Shown here piece after piece: positions 1-6,518 of a stretch of DNA of 7,520 nucleotides. Made by a program: the position numbers and the translations under genes. Source of the DNA: CBDVBD01 sp965372135 (GTDB taxonomy: Bacteria > Electryoneota > RPQS01 > CBDVBD01); the NCBI GenBank assembly GCA_965372135.1, contig CBDVBD010000156.1, forward strand, positions 1 to 7,520. The letters are read 5' to 3'. Below the pieces are notes generated by a model that saw nothing but the letters and a program-made list of their open reading frames with translations, searched no databases and was not told the DNA's origin. Position 1 is the first letter of the stretch. Each line of letters opens with the position of its first letter.

Positions 1-1
1 C

Positions 2-1060
2 AATGCCTACCTGGGAATATTACAGATAAAAAAACCGTTATGGTTGGCGGGAAAAATCGGGCTGGGGTTAAAAGCAGCCAAACTATATCGGGGGTTAAGT
101 CAAGAAACGCTAAAATCATCCGGCAATAACCTCCGTTACTATGTCGCACGGGAATTCTTCGGCATCCTATTAATCCGTGCGTTATTCGAGGTCACCGAAG
201 AAAGCCATGAACTAAGCCAGCGACATGCGGAACAAGTACACAGTCTCTTTGAGCAGGGCTTGGTGTCGGAATACGATGTGCTCCGAGCCGATGTCCAGGT
301 TGCCAATCAGGAACCCAATCTCATCGAAGCGAGAAACCGTGTACATCTGGCTCAAATCGCCATGAAAAGCCGCTTGGGAATTGACCTGAATGCCGATGTG
401 GAATTCCAGGGAGAGTTGACCCCAATTGACATTGAATTAATATCAGTAGATCAGGCCTATCGATCCGCATTGGTGAACCGTCCGGAACAGCATATCCTGA
501 ACCTCCAACAACAGCTGAATCAAATACAATATACCGCGGAAAGCCGTAATCTCTACTGGCCTAACCTGTACCTGTCCGCAGACGCCACCTGGCAGACCGA
601 GGCGCCGGATTACGACTTCGGGGCATATGAATGGAACCGCAGCATATCCGCTTACCTGCAGGTATCCATACCCCTGTTCGACGGTCTAAAAACCAAAGCC
701 CAGAAACAGCAAGTCCGTGCTCGTGGACGGCAGCTTGTACACCAGGAAATGCAATTTCATGACGGCTTGCGATTGGAACTGCAAGCCATATTGGATGATA
801 TCAGCACTTCCCTGGAACGCTTGAACGCCCAGCAGCAAACCGTCGGGCAGGCAGAACGTGCCATGGAAATAGCTGAAGTGCGCTATCAAAGCGGCATCTC
901 CACCCTATTGGAAGTAATGGATGCACAACTGGCTCTGAAAACTGCCAAGACCGCATATTTAAAAGCTGTATATGATCAACGAACCGCCGTGTTTGCGCTG
1001 GAGCGCGCATTGGGACAACTGGGACTGATGCCTGTGGAACTTAAGGAAACCAACCCATGA
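2..1060 (+). CDS. TolC-family outer membrane efflux channel, 5'-truncated
   Basis: Outer-membrane channel of a tripartite efflux pump: it should form a trimeric beta-barrel with a long periplasmic alpha-helical tunnel that docks on the adaptor encoded next. The frame is open to the left edge (it reads NAYLGILQIKKPLWLAGKIG from base 2), so the gene starts outside the window. The TTG at 44 is not a credible start because the TolC-like strand pattern 'LQIKKPLWLAGKI' runs through it. About 352 residues are visible; family members are usually about 430-480 residues, so roughly 80-130 residues with the signal peptide are missing. Two OEP-type repeats are visible. The first has long helices with the family signature GLVSEYDVLRADVQVANQEP. 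The second has 'WPNLYLSADATWQTEAP' followed by 'SIPLFDGLKTKAQ' and long helices ending near 'RYQSGISTLLEVMDAQLAL'. The TGA overlaps the ATG of the adaptor gene by four bases (ATGA), implying coupled translation. The family call is firm; the substrate cannot be read from it. Confidence 0.93.
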   Translation, partial: NAYLGILQIKKPLWLAGKIGLGLKAAKLYRGLSQETLKSSGNNLRYYVAREFFGILLIRALFEVTEESHELSQRHAEQVHSLFEQGLVSEYDVLRADVQVANQEPNLIEARNRVHLAQIAMKSRLGIDLNADVEFQGELTPIDIELISVDQAYRSALVNRPEQHILNLQQQLNQIQYTAESRNLYWPNLYLSADATWQTEAPDYDFGAYEWNRSISAYLQVSIPLFDGLKTKAQKQQVRARGRQLVHQEMQFHDGLRLELQAILDDISTSLERLNAQQQTVGQAERAMEIAEVRYQSGISTLLEVMDAQLALKTAKTAYLKAVYDQRTAVFALERALGQLGLMPVELKETNP

Positions 1061-2145
1061 AAAAAGCGATTGTCATCATTATATTTGTTGTAATCTTAGG
1101 GCTAATCTTCTACCGGATCGCCACCTACCAGAAAGGTGAATCCCCGCAATCGATCGAAGACATTCAGAAACAGCAAGGGGTACCGGTGGAAACATTGCTT
1201 ATCGAACCGGATACCTTAGTTAATTCCCGCCAATTCAGCGGCACCATTGAAGGATATTCCCAGACCAGCGCTGTGGCACATTTAATGGAATCGGTGAAAG
1301 AAATCCGGGTAAGCGTAGGACAGCGTGTATCGGAAGGCGAGGTGCTGGCGGTGCTGGATAATACCAACCCTCAAGCGCGATACCAGCAATCCGAACTGGC
1401 GTTGAACAACGCACGGCGGGAATTCGACCGAATCAAAGCGTTGTACGACAAGGGTGCGGTATCCCGGCAGATGCTGGATCAAGCCACACTGGCAAAGGAC
1501 ATCGCCCAAAGCAACTTTGCCAACGCTAAGGAATTGGTGGAAATCACCGCACCCATCGACGGGATCGTGACCGATGTAATGCCAAAACCCGGTGAAATGG
1601 TATCCCCCGGTGATGCGGTGGTTACCATTTCCAATATTGAGAAAATCAAAAGCGAATTATGGGTGGGTGATGCTGACCGGCAACGAATCAAACCGGGTCA
1701 ACCTGCCCAATTCCTGTTATCCGGCAGCAACCCGGAAACTAATAATGGACAAAATATCCACGGCAAAGTCACTGAAGTTGCACTATCCGCCGATCCTGAG
1801 TCTCACCTATATAAAATCACCGTGGTAGCGGACAATTCCCAGGGACGCTTGCGACCGGGGCAATTAGTCACAGTACGCATCGTCACCGAATCCATTCCTA
1901 ACGTCCTGTTGATCCCGCAAGATGCGGTGGTGTACCAGAATAATATCCCCTATGTCTATAAAATCACCAACGACCACGCCCAGTTGACTCCCATCACACC
2001 TGGTCGAAAAACCAGCGATCAACTGGAGGTCACTGACGGGCTGACTTCAGGTGAAACCATTGTGGTATATGGCATGAACCGGCTGAAATCAGGCGACAAG
2101 ATCAAGGTGGTATCATCACCACAGGAGGCTGTGAATGTTCCTTAG
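1057..2145 (+). CDS. RND efflux periplasmic adaptor subunit (membrane fusion protein, HlyD/AcrA type)
   Basis: Periplasmic adaptor that bridges the inner-membrane RND pump and the TolC-like channel. The 362 residues fit the family. An uncleaved N-terminal membrane anchor lies at residues 4-20 (hydrophobic Ile/Val/Leu run after MKK); there is no lipobox Cys, so it is held by a transmembrane helix rather than a lipid. The lipoyl (barrel-sandwich) first half is at about 69-102 with 'SVGQRVSEGEVLAVLD'. A short alpha-helical hairpin follows at about 105-158, then the second lipoyl half at 161-192 ('ITAPIDGIVTDVMPKPGEMV'), a beta-barrel at about 197-275 (ending 'LRPGQLVTVRI') and a membrane-proximal domain at about 282-350 ('LLIPQDAVVYQNNIPYVYKI'). 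The ATG at 1057 lies within the stop of the channel gene, with AGGA at 1044-1047 as a plausible ribosome site. The 3' end overlaps the pump gene by 11 bases. Residue boundaries are estimated by eye. Confidence 0.95.
   Translation: MKKAIVIIIFVVILGLIFYRIATYQKGESPQSIEDIQKQQGVPVETLLIEPDTLVNSRQFSGTIEGYSQTSAVAHLMESVKEIRVSVGQRVSEGEVLAVLDNTNPQARYQQSELALNNARREFDRIKALYDKGAVSRQMLDQATLAKDIAQSNFANAKELVEITAPIDGIVTDVMPKPGEMVSPGDAVVTISNIEKIKSELWVGDADRQRIKPGQPAQFLLSGSNPETNNGQNIHGKVTEVALSADPESHLYKITVVADNSQGRLRPGQLVTVRIVTESIPNVLLIPQDAVVYQNNIPYVYKITNDHAQLTPITPGRKTSDQLEVTDGLTSGETIVVYGMNRLKSGDKIKVVSSPQEAVNVP
2123..2128 (+). promoter_or_regulatory. Shine-Dalgarno site for the RND pump gene
   Basis: AGGAGG, a full consensus ribosome site, lies inside the adaptor coding region, six bases before the ATG at 2135. 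It decides the pump start and explains strong translation of the pump although the two genes overlap. A GTG at 2131 is in another frame. Confidence 0.85.
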
Positions 2146-5100
2146 TGATGTCTCCATACGCCGGCCGGTGATGATCACTATGGTGGTGTTGAGTATCGTA
2201 ATATTGGGCATCTACTCCACCACCCGGTTGGGGATCGATATTATGCCCGAAATCGACCTGCCGTTCGTCAGTATCACAGTAGTATATCCCGGCGCCGGTC
2301 CCGAGGAAATCGAAACCCTGATCCTGGAACCCATCGAAGAGGAAGTCGGCAGCCTTTCCGGTATCAAAACCATCCAATCCTTCGCACAGGAAGGCGTCGC
2401 CCTAATTGCGCTGGAGTTTAGCCTTGGGATGGATGTGGATATTGCTGCGATCGATGTAATGGACAGGATCGATGCTGTGAAAAACGACCTGCCGGAGGAC
2501 GCCTACGATCCCGTCGTACAGAAGTTCGATATTGGCGCAGAATCGATTATTAACTTAGCGGTCACGTCTCCTCGCCCTATCCATGAAACCTATAGAATCG
2601 CCGACGATATCATCAAACAGCGCCTGTCCCGCGTGGAGGGGCTGGCGAACATCGACCTCGTCGGCGGAAAGGAAAGAGAAATCCGGGTGTCGGTACATCG
2701 GGATCGGCTGCGTGCGCTGGATATCTCCATATTCCAAGTGATCCGCACGATCGCCGCCGCCAACCTGAACCTGCCGTCGGGACGAATCGAACAAGGACGC
2801 AAGGATTTTACCATACGCCTGGCTGGCGAATTCGAGTCGTTGGATGAACTCCGGGAATTGGAAATCCCGGTGGAGGATCAAGCGCCGGTTCGCTTAAGGG
2901 AAGTGGCAGACATCGAAGACACCTTCGCCGAAGTCCGCCAGAAAGCACGATTCAACAGCCGCCCTACGGTGGGAATGTCCCTGGTCAAGAAATCCGGCGC
3001 CAATACCGTCCAGGTCGCCAATCAGATATATAAAGAGCTCGACGACCTAAAAGAAATCCTGCCCGCCGACGTGGAAATCGCCATCGCCCGCGACAATTCA
3101 CAATTTATCAAAGATTCCGTGAAAGATGTAGCGTCTAACATGATGCTGGGAATCATGTTAACCGCGGTGGTGTTGTTTCTATTCTTGCATTCCTGGCGCT
3201 CTACAATCATCGCAGCGGTATCCATGCCGGCATCGATCATCGCCACTTTCCTGCTGGTGGATCAAGCCGGATTTACCATCAACATGATGACATTAATGGG
3301 GTTAGCCATATCCATCGGGATACTGGTCACCAACTCCATCGTGGTGTTGGAAAATATCATCCGCTATGAGTCTAAAGGGTCTAACATAGAGGAAGCTGCG
3401 TCCAAAGGCACCTCGGAAATCGCAGTAGCGGTGATTGCATCCACCCTGACCAACATAATGGTCTTTACCCCTATCGCCTTCATGTCCGGAATCCTGGGAC
3501 GCATCTTCCGCGAATTCGGGTTAACCATCGCCTTCGCCACTCTGTTTTCCCTGCTGATATCGTTCACCCTGGTCCCGATCCTGGCGTCCCGGAAGTTGAA
3601 ATGGCAGTTCTACCTTTTCCTGGCGGTGTTGGGCGGACTCGGCTCGTATTACTTGCTGGGACCTGCCGTGACAATTGGCGGAATCATGGTGCTGATACTG
3701 GTGTTGGGCTTACAGGCAGCCGGAATACTCCGGAAATTCTTCCGAATCTGGGATACCGTGTACGACGACCTGGCGGTTAGCTACCGCAACACACTTGCCT
3801 GGTGTATCGGTCACCGTTTCTTGGTACTGTTGGGGGTTGCAATTATCTTCTTTGCCAGCTTGACCATGTTCCGGTTCGTCGGTTCGGAATTCTTCCCCTC
3901 AACCGACGCCGGGGAGATCTCGGTAGCGGTGGAAATGCCGCCCGGAACCCGGCTGGACATGACGGACGACGTAGTCAAGAGGATTGAAAATATCGTCCGC
4001 GAAGATGTACCGGAAGTAGAATCGTGGTACACCACTGCCGGCTATTCCGAAACCGGCGACTGGGGTAGCAATGAAGGCGCACAACTGGGTTATGCCTTTA
4101 TCAAATTAGTGGACGAAAACCAGCGCGAGCGTTCCACCGAGGAGGTGATTAGCGCCTTACGATCCTCAATCGCTGATATCCCCGCAGCAGATGTGGTATT
4201 GAGATCCGTGTCCCATATCGGCGGGGGTGGTGGCGCTGACCTGCAATTGGAAATCACCGGAAACGACATGGACAAGCTGGTCGAACTGTCCGGCCAGATG
4301 ATAGCGATATCCAATGAAACCCGTGGGGTGGTGGATGTCGGCAGTTCCTGGAAAACCGGAAAACCCGAAGTAGCGGTGAAACCGCTTCGGGACCGCATGG
4401 CAGCGCGCGGTACGTCGGCTCAAGAGGTCGCCATGACCCTCCGGTTCCTGCTGGAGGGCGAAGTGGCATCCAAATTCCGGGAAGGGGTGGACGAATACGA
4501 CATCCGGGTGCAGCTTACCGAAGACGACCGGTCCCGGATTGAACAATTGGAAAACTTCGAAATCTATACATCCAACGGCTGGATACCATTGCCGGAATTG
4601 GCGACAATTGAAAAAACCTCCGGTCCCACTCAGATCCTAAGGAAAAACAAACAACGCATGATCGTGGTTACCGGAAATCTTGCCGGGCAAACCCTTGGCG
4701 ATGCCAAAGACCTCATCGAAAAATCCAGTAAAAGCCTGATCTGGCCCGAAGGTTACCGGTTGAACTTCGGCGGTGAAGCCCAATGGATGGCGGAAGAATT
4801 CCCCTACCTGTTCCAGGCGCTAATCCTGGCTATCATCCTAACATTTATGCTCTTAGCAGCAATCCTGGAATCCCTGATACACCCACTCACCATCATGATG
4901 ACTCTGCCCTTGGCACTGATCGGAGTCGCAGCATCACTGCTAATCACCAACAACACCATATCGATGATGTCCCTGATGGCGTTGGTGATGTTAGTGGGAA
5001 TCGTAGTCAACAACGGCATCTTGCTGATCGATTATATCACCCGTCTGCGATCGCGGGGGATGGGATTAAAAGAAGCCATCCTGGAAGCATGTCCGATCCG

Positions 5101-5338
5101 GTTGCGACCCATTATCATGACCAACGTAGCCACCGTACTGGGAATGCTGCCCTTGGCGATAGGTCTCGGTGCCGGTGGGGACTTTCGAGCCCCGATGGCA
5201 ATCGTTGCCATCGGCGGATTAATTACCTCCACCATATTCACCTTGTTCCTGATTCCGGTTATCTACAGCCTGTTCGAATCCATCCTCACTGAAGGCGGAT
5301 TCTTCCGGTGGCTGTGGCAATCATGGAAGCGACTCTGA
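2135..5338 (+). CDS. RND-superfamily (HAE1-type) efflux permease with altered TM4/TM10 ion-relay residues
   Basis: Inner-membrane RND transporter of the AcrB/HAE1 type, 1067 residues, close to the usual 1020-1060. The start 'MFLSDVSIRRPV' matches the family N-terminus and has AGGAGG upstream. TM1 is at about 10-30. The first periplasmic porter half contains 'YPGAGPEEIETLILEPIEEE'. TM2 begins near 336, TM4 is at about 389-409, TM7 at about 562-579, and the second porter half carries 'SHIGGGGGADLQLEITGND'. TM8 begins near 892, and TM11 carries 'IRLRPIIMTNVATVLG'. In AcrB, protons move through Asp407/Asp408 (TM4), Lys940 (TM10), Arg971 and Thr978 (TM11). By motif alignment these are Thr399/Asn400 ('GILVTNSIVVLEN'), Asn959 ('GIVVNNGILLIDY'), Arg989 and Thr996 here, so the acidic pair and the lysine are missing. 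Two extra hydrophobic segments (about 490-532) lie between TM6 and the amphipathic helix before TM7, giving perhaps 14 membrane spans. The frame is intact and has no sign of decay. Drug, lipid or other hydrophobic substrates are all possible. The family call is firm; energy coupling is uncertain. Confidence 0.95.
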   Translation: MFLSDVSIRRPVMITMVVLSIVILGIYSTTRLGIDIMPEIDLPFVSITVVYPGAGPEEIETLILEPIEEEVGSLSGIKTIQSFAQEGVALIALEFSLGMDVDIAAIDVMDRIDAVKNDLPEDAYDPVVQKFDIGAESIINLAVTSPRPIHETYRIADDIIKQRLSRVEGLANIDLVGGKEREIRVSVHRDRLRALDISIFQVIRTIAAANLNLPSGRIEQGRKDFTIRLAGEFESLDELRELEIPVEDQAPVRLREVADIEDTFAEVRQKARFNSRPTVGMSLVKKSGANTVQVANQIYKELDDLKEILPADVEIAIARDNSQFIKDSVKDVASNMMLGIMLTAVVLFLFLHSWRSTIIAAVSMPASIIATFLLVDQAGFTINMMTLMGLAISIGILVTNSIVVLENIIRYESKGSNIEEAASKGTSEIAVAVIASTLTNIMVFTPIAFMSGILGRIFREFGLTIAFATLFSLLISFTLVPILASRKLKWQFYLFLAVLGGLGSYYLLGPAVTIGGIMVLILVLGLQAAGILRKFFRIWDTVYDDLAVSYRNTLAWCIGHRFLVLLGVAIIFFASLTMFRFVGSEFFPSTDAGEISVAVEMPPGTRLDMTDDVVKRIENIVREDVPEVESWYTTAGYSETGDWGSNEGAQLGYAFIKLVDENQRERSTEEVISALRSSIADIPAADVVLRSVSHIGGGGGADLQLEITGNDMDKLVELSGQMIAISNETRGVVDVGSSWKTGKPEVAVKPLRDRMAARGTSAQEVAMTLRFLLEGEVASKFREGVDEYDIRVQLTEDDRSRIEQLENFEIYTSNGWIPLPELATIEKTSGPTQILRKNKQRMIVVTGNLAGQTLGDAKDLIEKSSKSLIWPEGYRLNFGGEAQWMAEEFPYLFQALILAIILTFMLLAAILESLIHPLTIMMTLPLALIGVAASLLITNNTISMMSLMALVMLVGIVVNNGILLIDYITRLRSRGMGLKEAILEACPIRLRPIIMTNVATVLGMLPLAIGLGAGGDFRAPMAIVAIGGLITSTIFTLFLIPVIYSLFESILTEGGFFRWLWQSWKRL

Positions 5339-5380
5339 TACAAATAAAAAACACAGATTACATTCTGAATTCAATAGATA

Positions 5381-5385
5381 GGGAG
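5381..5385 (+). promoter_or_regulatory. Ribosome binding site of the HTH-protein gene
   Basis: GGGAG ends seven bases before the ATG at 5393, within the 54-base gap after the pump gene. It supports that start for a small, otherwise unfamiliar gene. I see no terminator in this gap and no convincing promoter. Confidence 0.7.
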
Positions 5386-5392
5386 AATCGAG

Positions 5393-5791
5393 ATGGCAAA
5401 GAAATGGACGGCGGATGAAGAAAAATACTTGATGAATCAGTATGGGAAAATCCCCAACAAGGAAATGGCTGAACATTTCGGGGTATCCCCGAAAGCTGTG
5501 GCCAACAAAATGTACAGTCTTCGAGTAGCAGAAGAAGTTAAACCCGAACCTCCCAAATCCAAGCCGGCAAAAAAACCTGCAAAACCTAAAAAAACTCCGG
5601 CGGCAGAAGAAACCATTGCCCCGTTGTCATCTTTTGGAAAGAAAAAGTCAGCGATGGTGAAAAAAGCCCGAAAGAAAGAGAAAATTGTCGAAGAGGAACA
5701 ACCACCGGAATATATACCCACTTCCATCATGATCATGACGGAAGACGGCTGGCAGCCCATCAAGATGGATAAACGAAAAATTGAAAGTTAA
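5393..5791 (+). CDS. Small basic protein with SANT/Myb-like HTH head and Lys/Pro/Ala-rich tail
   Basis: A 132-residue protein I do not recognise as a named family. Residues about 4-46 have the spacing of a SANT/Myb-like or related helix-turn-helix domain: Trp5, Glu9-Glu10, Leu13, Tyr17, a turn at 18-22, then a second helix (Glu24-Met25-Ala26...Phe29-Gly30-Val31-Ser32) and a recognition-like helix (Ala35-Val36-Lys39-Met40-Leu43). Residues about 50-72 form a low-complexity tail ('KSKPAKKPAKPKKTPA') like those of histone H1 or AlgP-type bacterial proteins. A second Lys/Arg-rich run is at 83-98. The C-terminus ('IPTSIMIMTEDGWQPIKMDK') looks like a short ordered beta element. The likely role is DNA binding in the cytoplasm, as a nucleoid protein or a regulator; the function is inferred from composition and the HTH pattern only. 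It follows the pump gene by 54 bases and ends just before a strong terminator, so it may be the last gene of the efflux operon. The coding sequence is A-rich because of the lysine content. Confidence 0.85.
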   Translation: MAKKWTADEEKYLMNQYGKIPNKEMAEHFGVSPKAVANKMYSLRVAEEVKPEPPKSKPAKKPAKPKKTPAAEETIAPLSSFGKKKSAMVKKARKKEKIVEEEQPPEYIPTSIMIMTEDGWQPIKMDKRKIES

Positions 5792-5809
5792 ACCACAACT
5801 GTTACATAC

Positions 5810-5840
5810 TGTGCCGACTTAGTTTCGGCACATTCTTTTT
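5810..5840 (+). terminator. Intrinsic (rho-independent) terminator
   Basis: A perfect 8-bp stem (TGTGCCGA 5810-5817 with TCGGCACA 5825-5832) closes a 7-base loop and is followed by a T-rich tract (TTCTTTTT, 5833-5840). It lies 18 bases after the stop of the HTH gene and should end the upstream transcription unit, separating it from the exported TPR-like gene and acr3. Confidence 0.88.
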
Positions 5841-5878
5841 CAAACCGACGGATTCAACATCAATCCCTAAAAGGCATC

Positions 5879-5885
5879 AAAGGAG
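5879..5885 (+). promoter_or_regulatory. Ribosome binding site of the exported TPR-like gene
   Basis: AAAGGAG ends eight bases before the ATG at 5894. It fixes the start and therefore supports including the N-terminal hydrophobic segment in the protein. The promoter of this gene should lie between 5841 and about 5878, but I could not recognise clear -35/-10 boxes there. Confidence 0.78.
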
Positions 5886-5893
5886 CTAAAAAC

Positions 5894-6475
5894 ATGCCTC
5901 AGAATCCAAAAACCCGACGTTGGCTGATATTACTGATTATCTCTCTCTTGGCATCCGGAATCCTACAGGGTCAGACTGCAGAGGGTGAGAAACAGAGCAC
6001 CGAGGATCAACCACTCTCCATCAAGGAAGCTCACCGCCATTTCGCGGTGGAATGTAACACTGAAGTGTGGGACCTGTTGTCTAAAGAAGACCGAACTCCG
6101 GAAGAAACCGAGACCATGATCAGCGCCGCCCATACCTCATTTTACCACTGGCGAATTGCGGGCAAACCGGTAAACATCCAACGAGGATATTGGCTGTTAT
6201 CGCATGTCTATTCAGTACTTCAGTTAGTGGATGGTGCGGTGTACTACGGCGATCGCTGCTGGGAAATCACCGAAAAGGAGGGGCTAAAAGACTTCGACTT
6301 GGCGTATGCCTACGAAGCCTTGGCACGATCACGAGCCGCTGCCGGTAATCGACCGGAATGGGAAAAGTACCACCAGTTGGCAGTGGAAGCCGGTGAACAA
6401 ATTGCCAATGAAGAAGATAAAAACCTATTCCTGAACGACTTGGAAGCCGAACCCTGGTACGGAATGAAACAGTAA
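5894..6475 (+). CDS. Probably exported TPR-like helical protein of unknown function
   Basis: A 193-residue protein. Residues 1-30 look like a signal peptide: basic start (KTRRW), hydrophobic core 'LILLIISLLASGILQ', then a polar stretch. There is no lipobox Cys, so it is either secreted to the periplasm or anchored. The mature part begins with 'IKEAHRHFAVECNTEVWDLL' and is alpha-helical. Two stretches have TPR-like spacing: about 98-130 ('GYWLLSHVYSVLQLVDGAVY') and about 138-171 ('LAYAYEALARSRAAAGN', then 'WEKYHQLAVEAGEQI'). The end 'DLEAEPWYGMKQ' is compact and looks conserved. From memory, similar 'KEAH-HFAVECNN...WYGL' proteins of about 150-160 residues occur in diverse bacteria without a signal peptide and without a known role; I could not check this. 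The strong ribosome site supports the start. The gene follows a terminator and precedes acr3 by 43 bases, so the two may be co-transcribed. TPR-like folds usually bind other proteins, but no partner can be named. Confidence 0.85.
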   Translation: MPQNPKTRRWLILLIISLLASGILQGQTAEGEKQSTEDQPLSIKEAHRHFAVECNTEVWDLLSKEDRTPEETETMISAAHTSFYHWRIAGKPVNIQRGYWLLSHVYSVLQLVDGAVYYGDRCWEITEKEGLKDFDLAYAYEALARSRAAAGNRPEWEKYHQLAVEAGEQIANEEDKNLFLNDLEAEPWYGMKQ

Positions 6476-6518
6476 AGCCCTTGCTTTGTTGAAATTCTAA
6501 ACCGGAAACTCACGCCAC

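Noticed and set aside
44..46. TTG as a start codon for the TolC-like gene
   Set aside because: The same frame is open to base 2 and already encodes family-like sequence before the TTG; the true start is off the left edge.
4166..4546. 126-codon - strand open frame opposite the RND gene
   Set aside because: It is antisense to conserved porter-domain sequence, with no ribosome site or recognisable domain seen.
4783..5292. 169-codon + strand open frame inside the RND gene
   Set aside because: It lies out of frame within the conserved C-terminal half of the pump, and its translation is rich in His/Pro/Arg with no domain pattern; a shadow frame.
5339..5392. Promoter or operator in the gap before the HTH gene (short palindrome GAATTC in an A/T-rich context)
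   Set aside because: A six-base palindrome is expected by chance, and no -35/-10 pair with good spacing was visible.
5437..5763. 108-codon - strand open frame opposite the HTH gene
   Set aside because: It arises from the Lys-rich sense strand (poly-Phe/Gly antisense) and has no supporting signals.
6474..6487. Possible hairpin AAAGC-CCTT-GCTTT after the TPR-like gene
   Set aside because: Only five mostly A-T pairs and no proper T-tract (followed by GTTGAAATT); too weak for a terminator, so co-transcription with acr3 remains likely.
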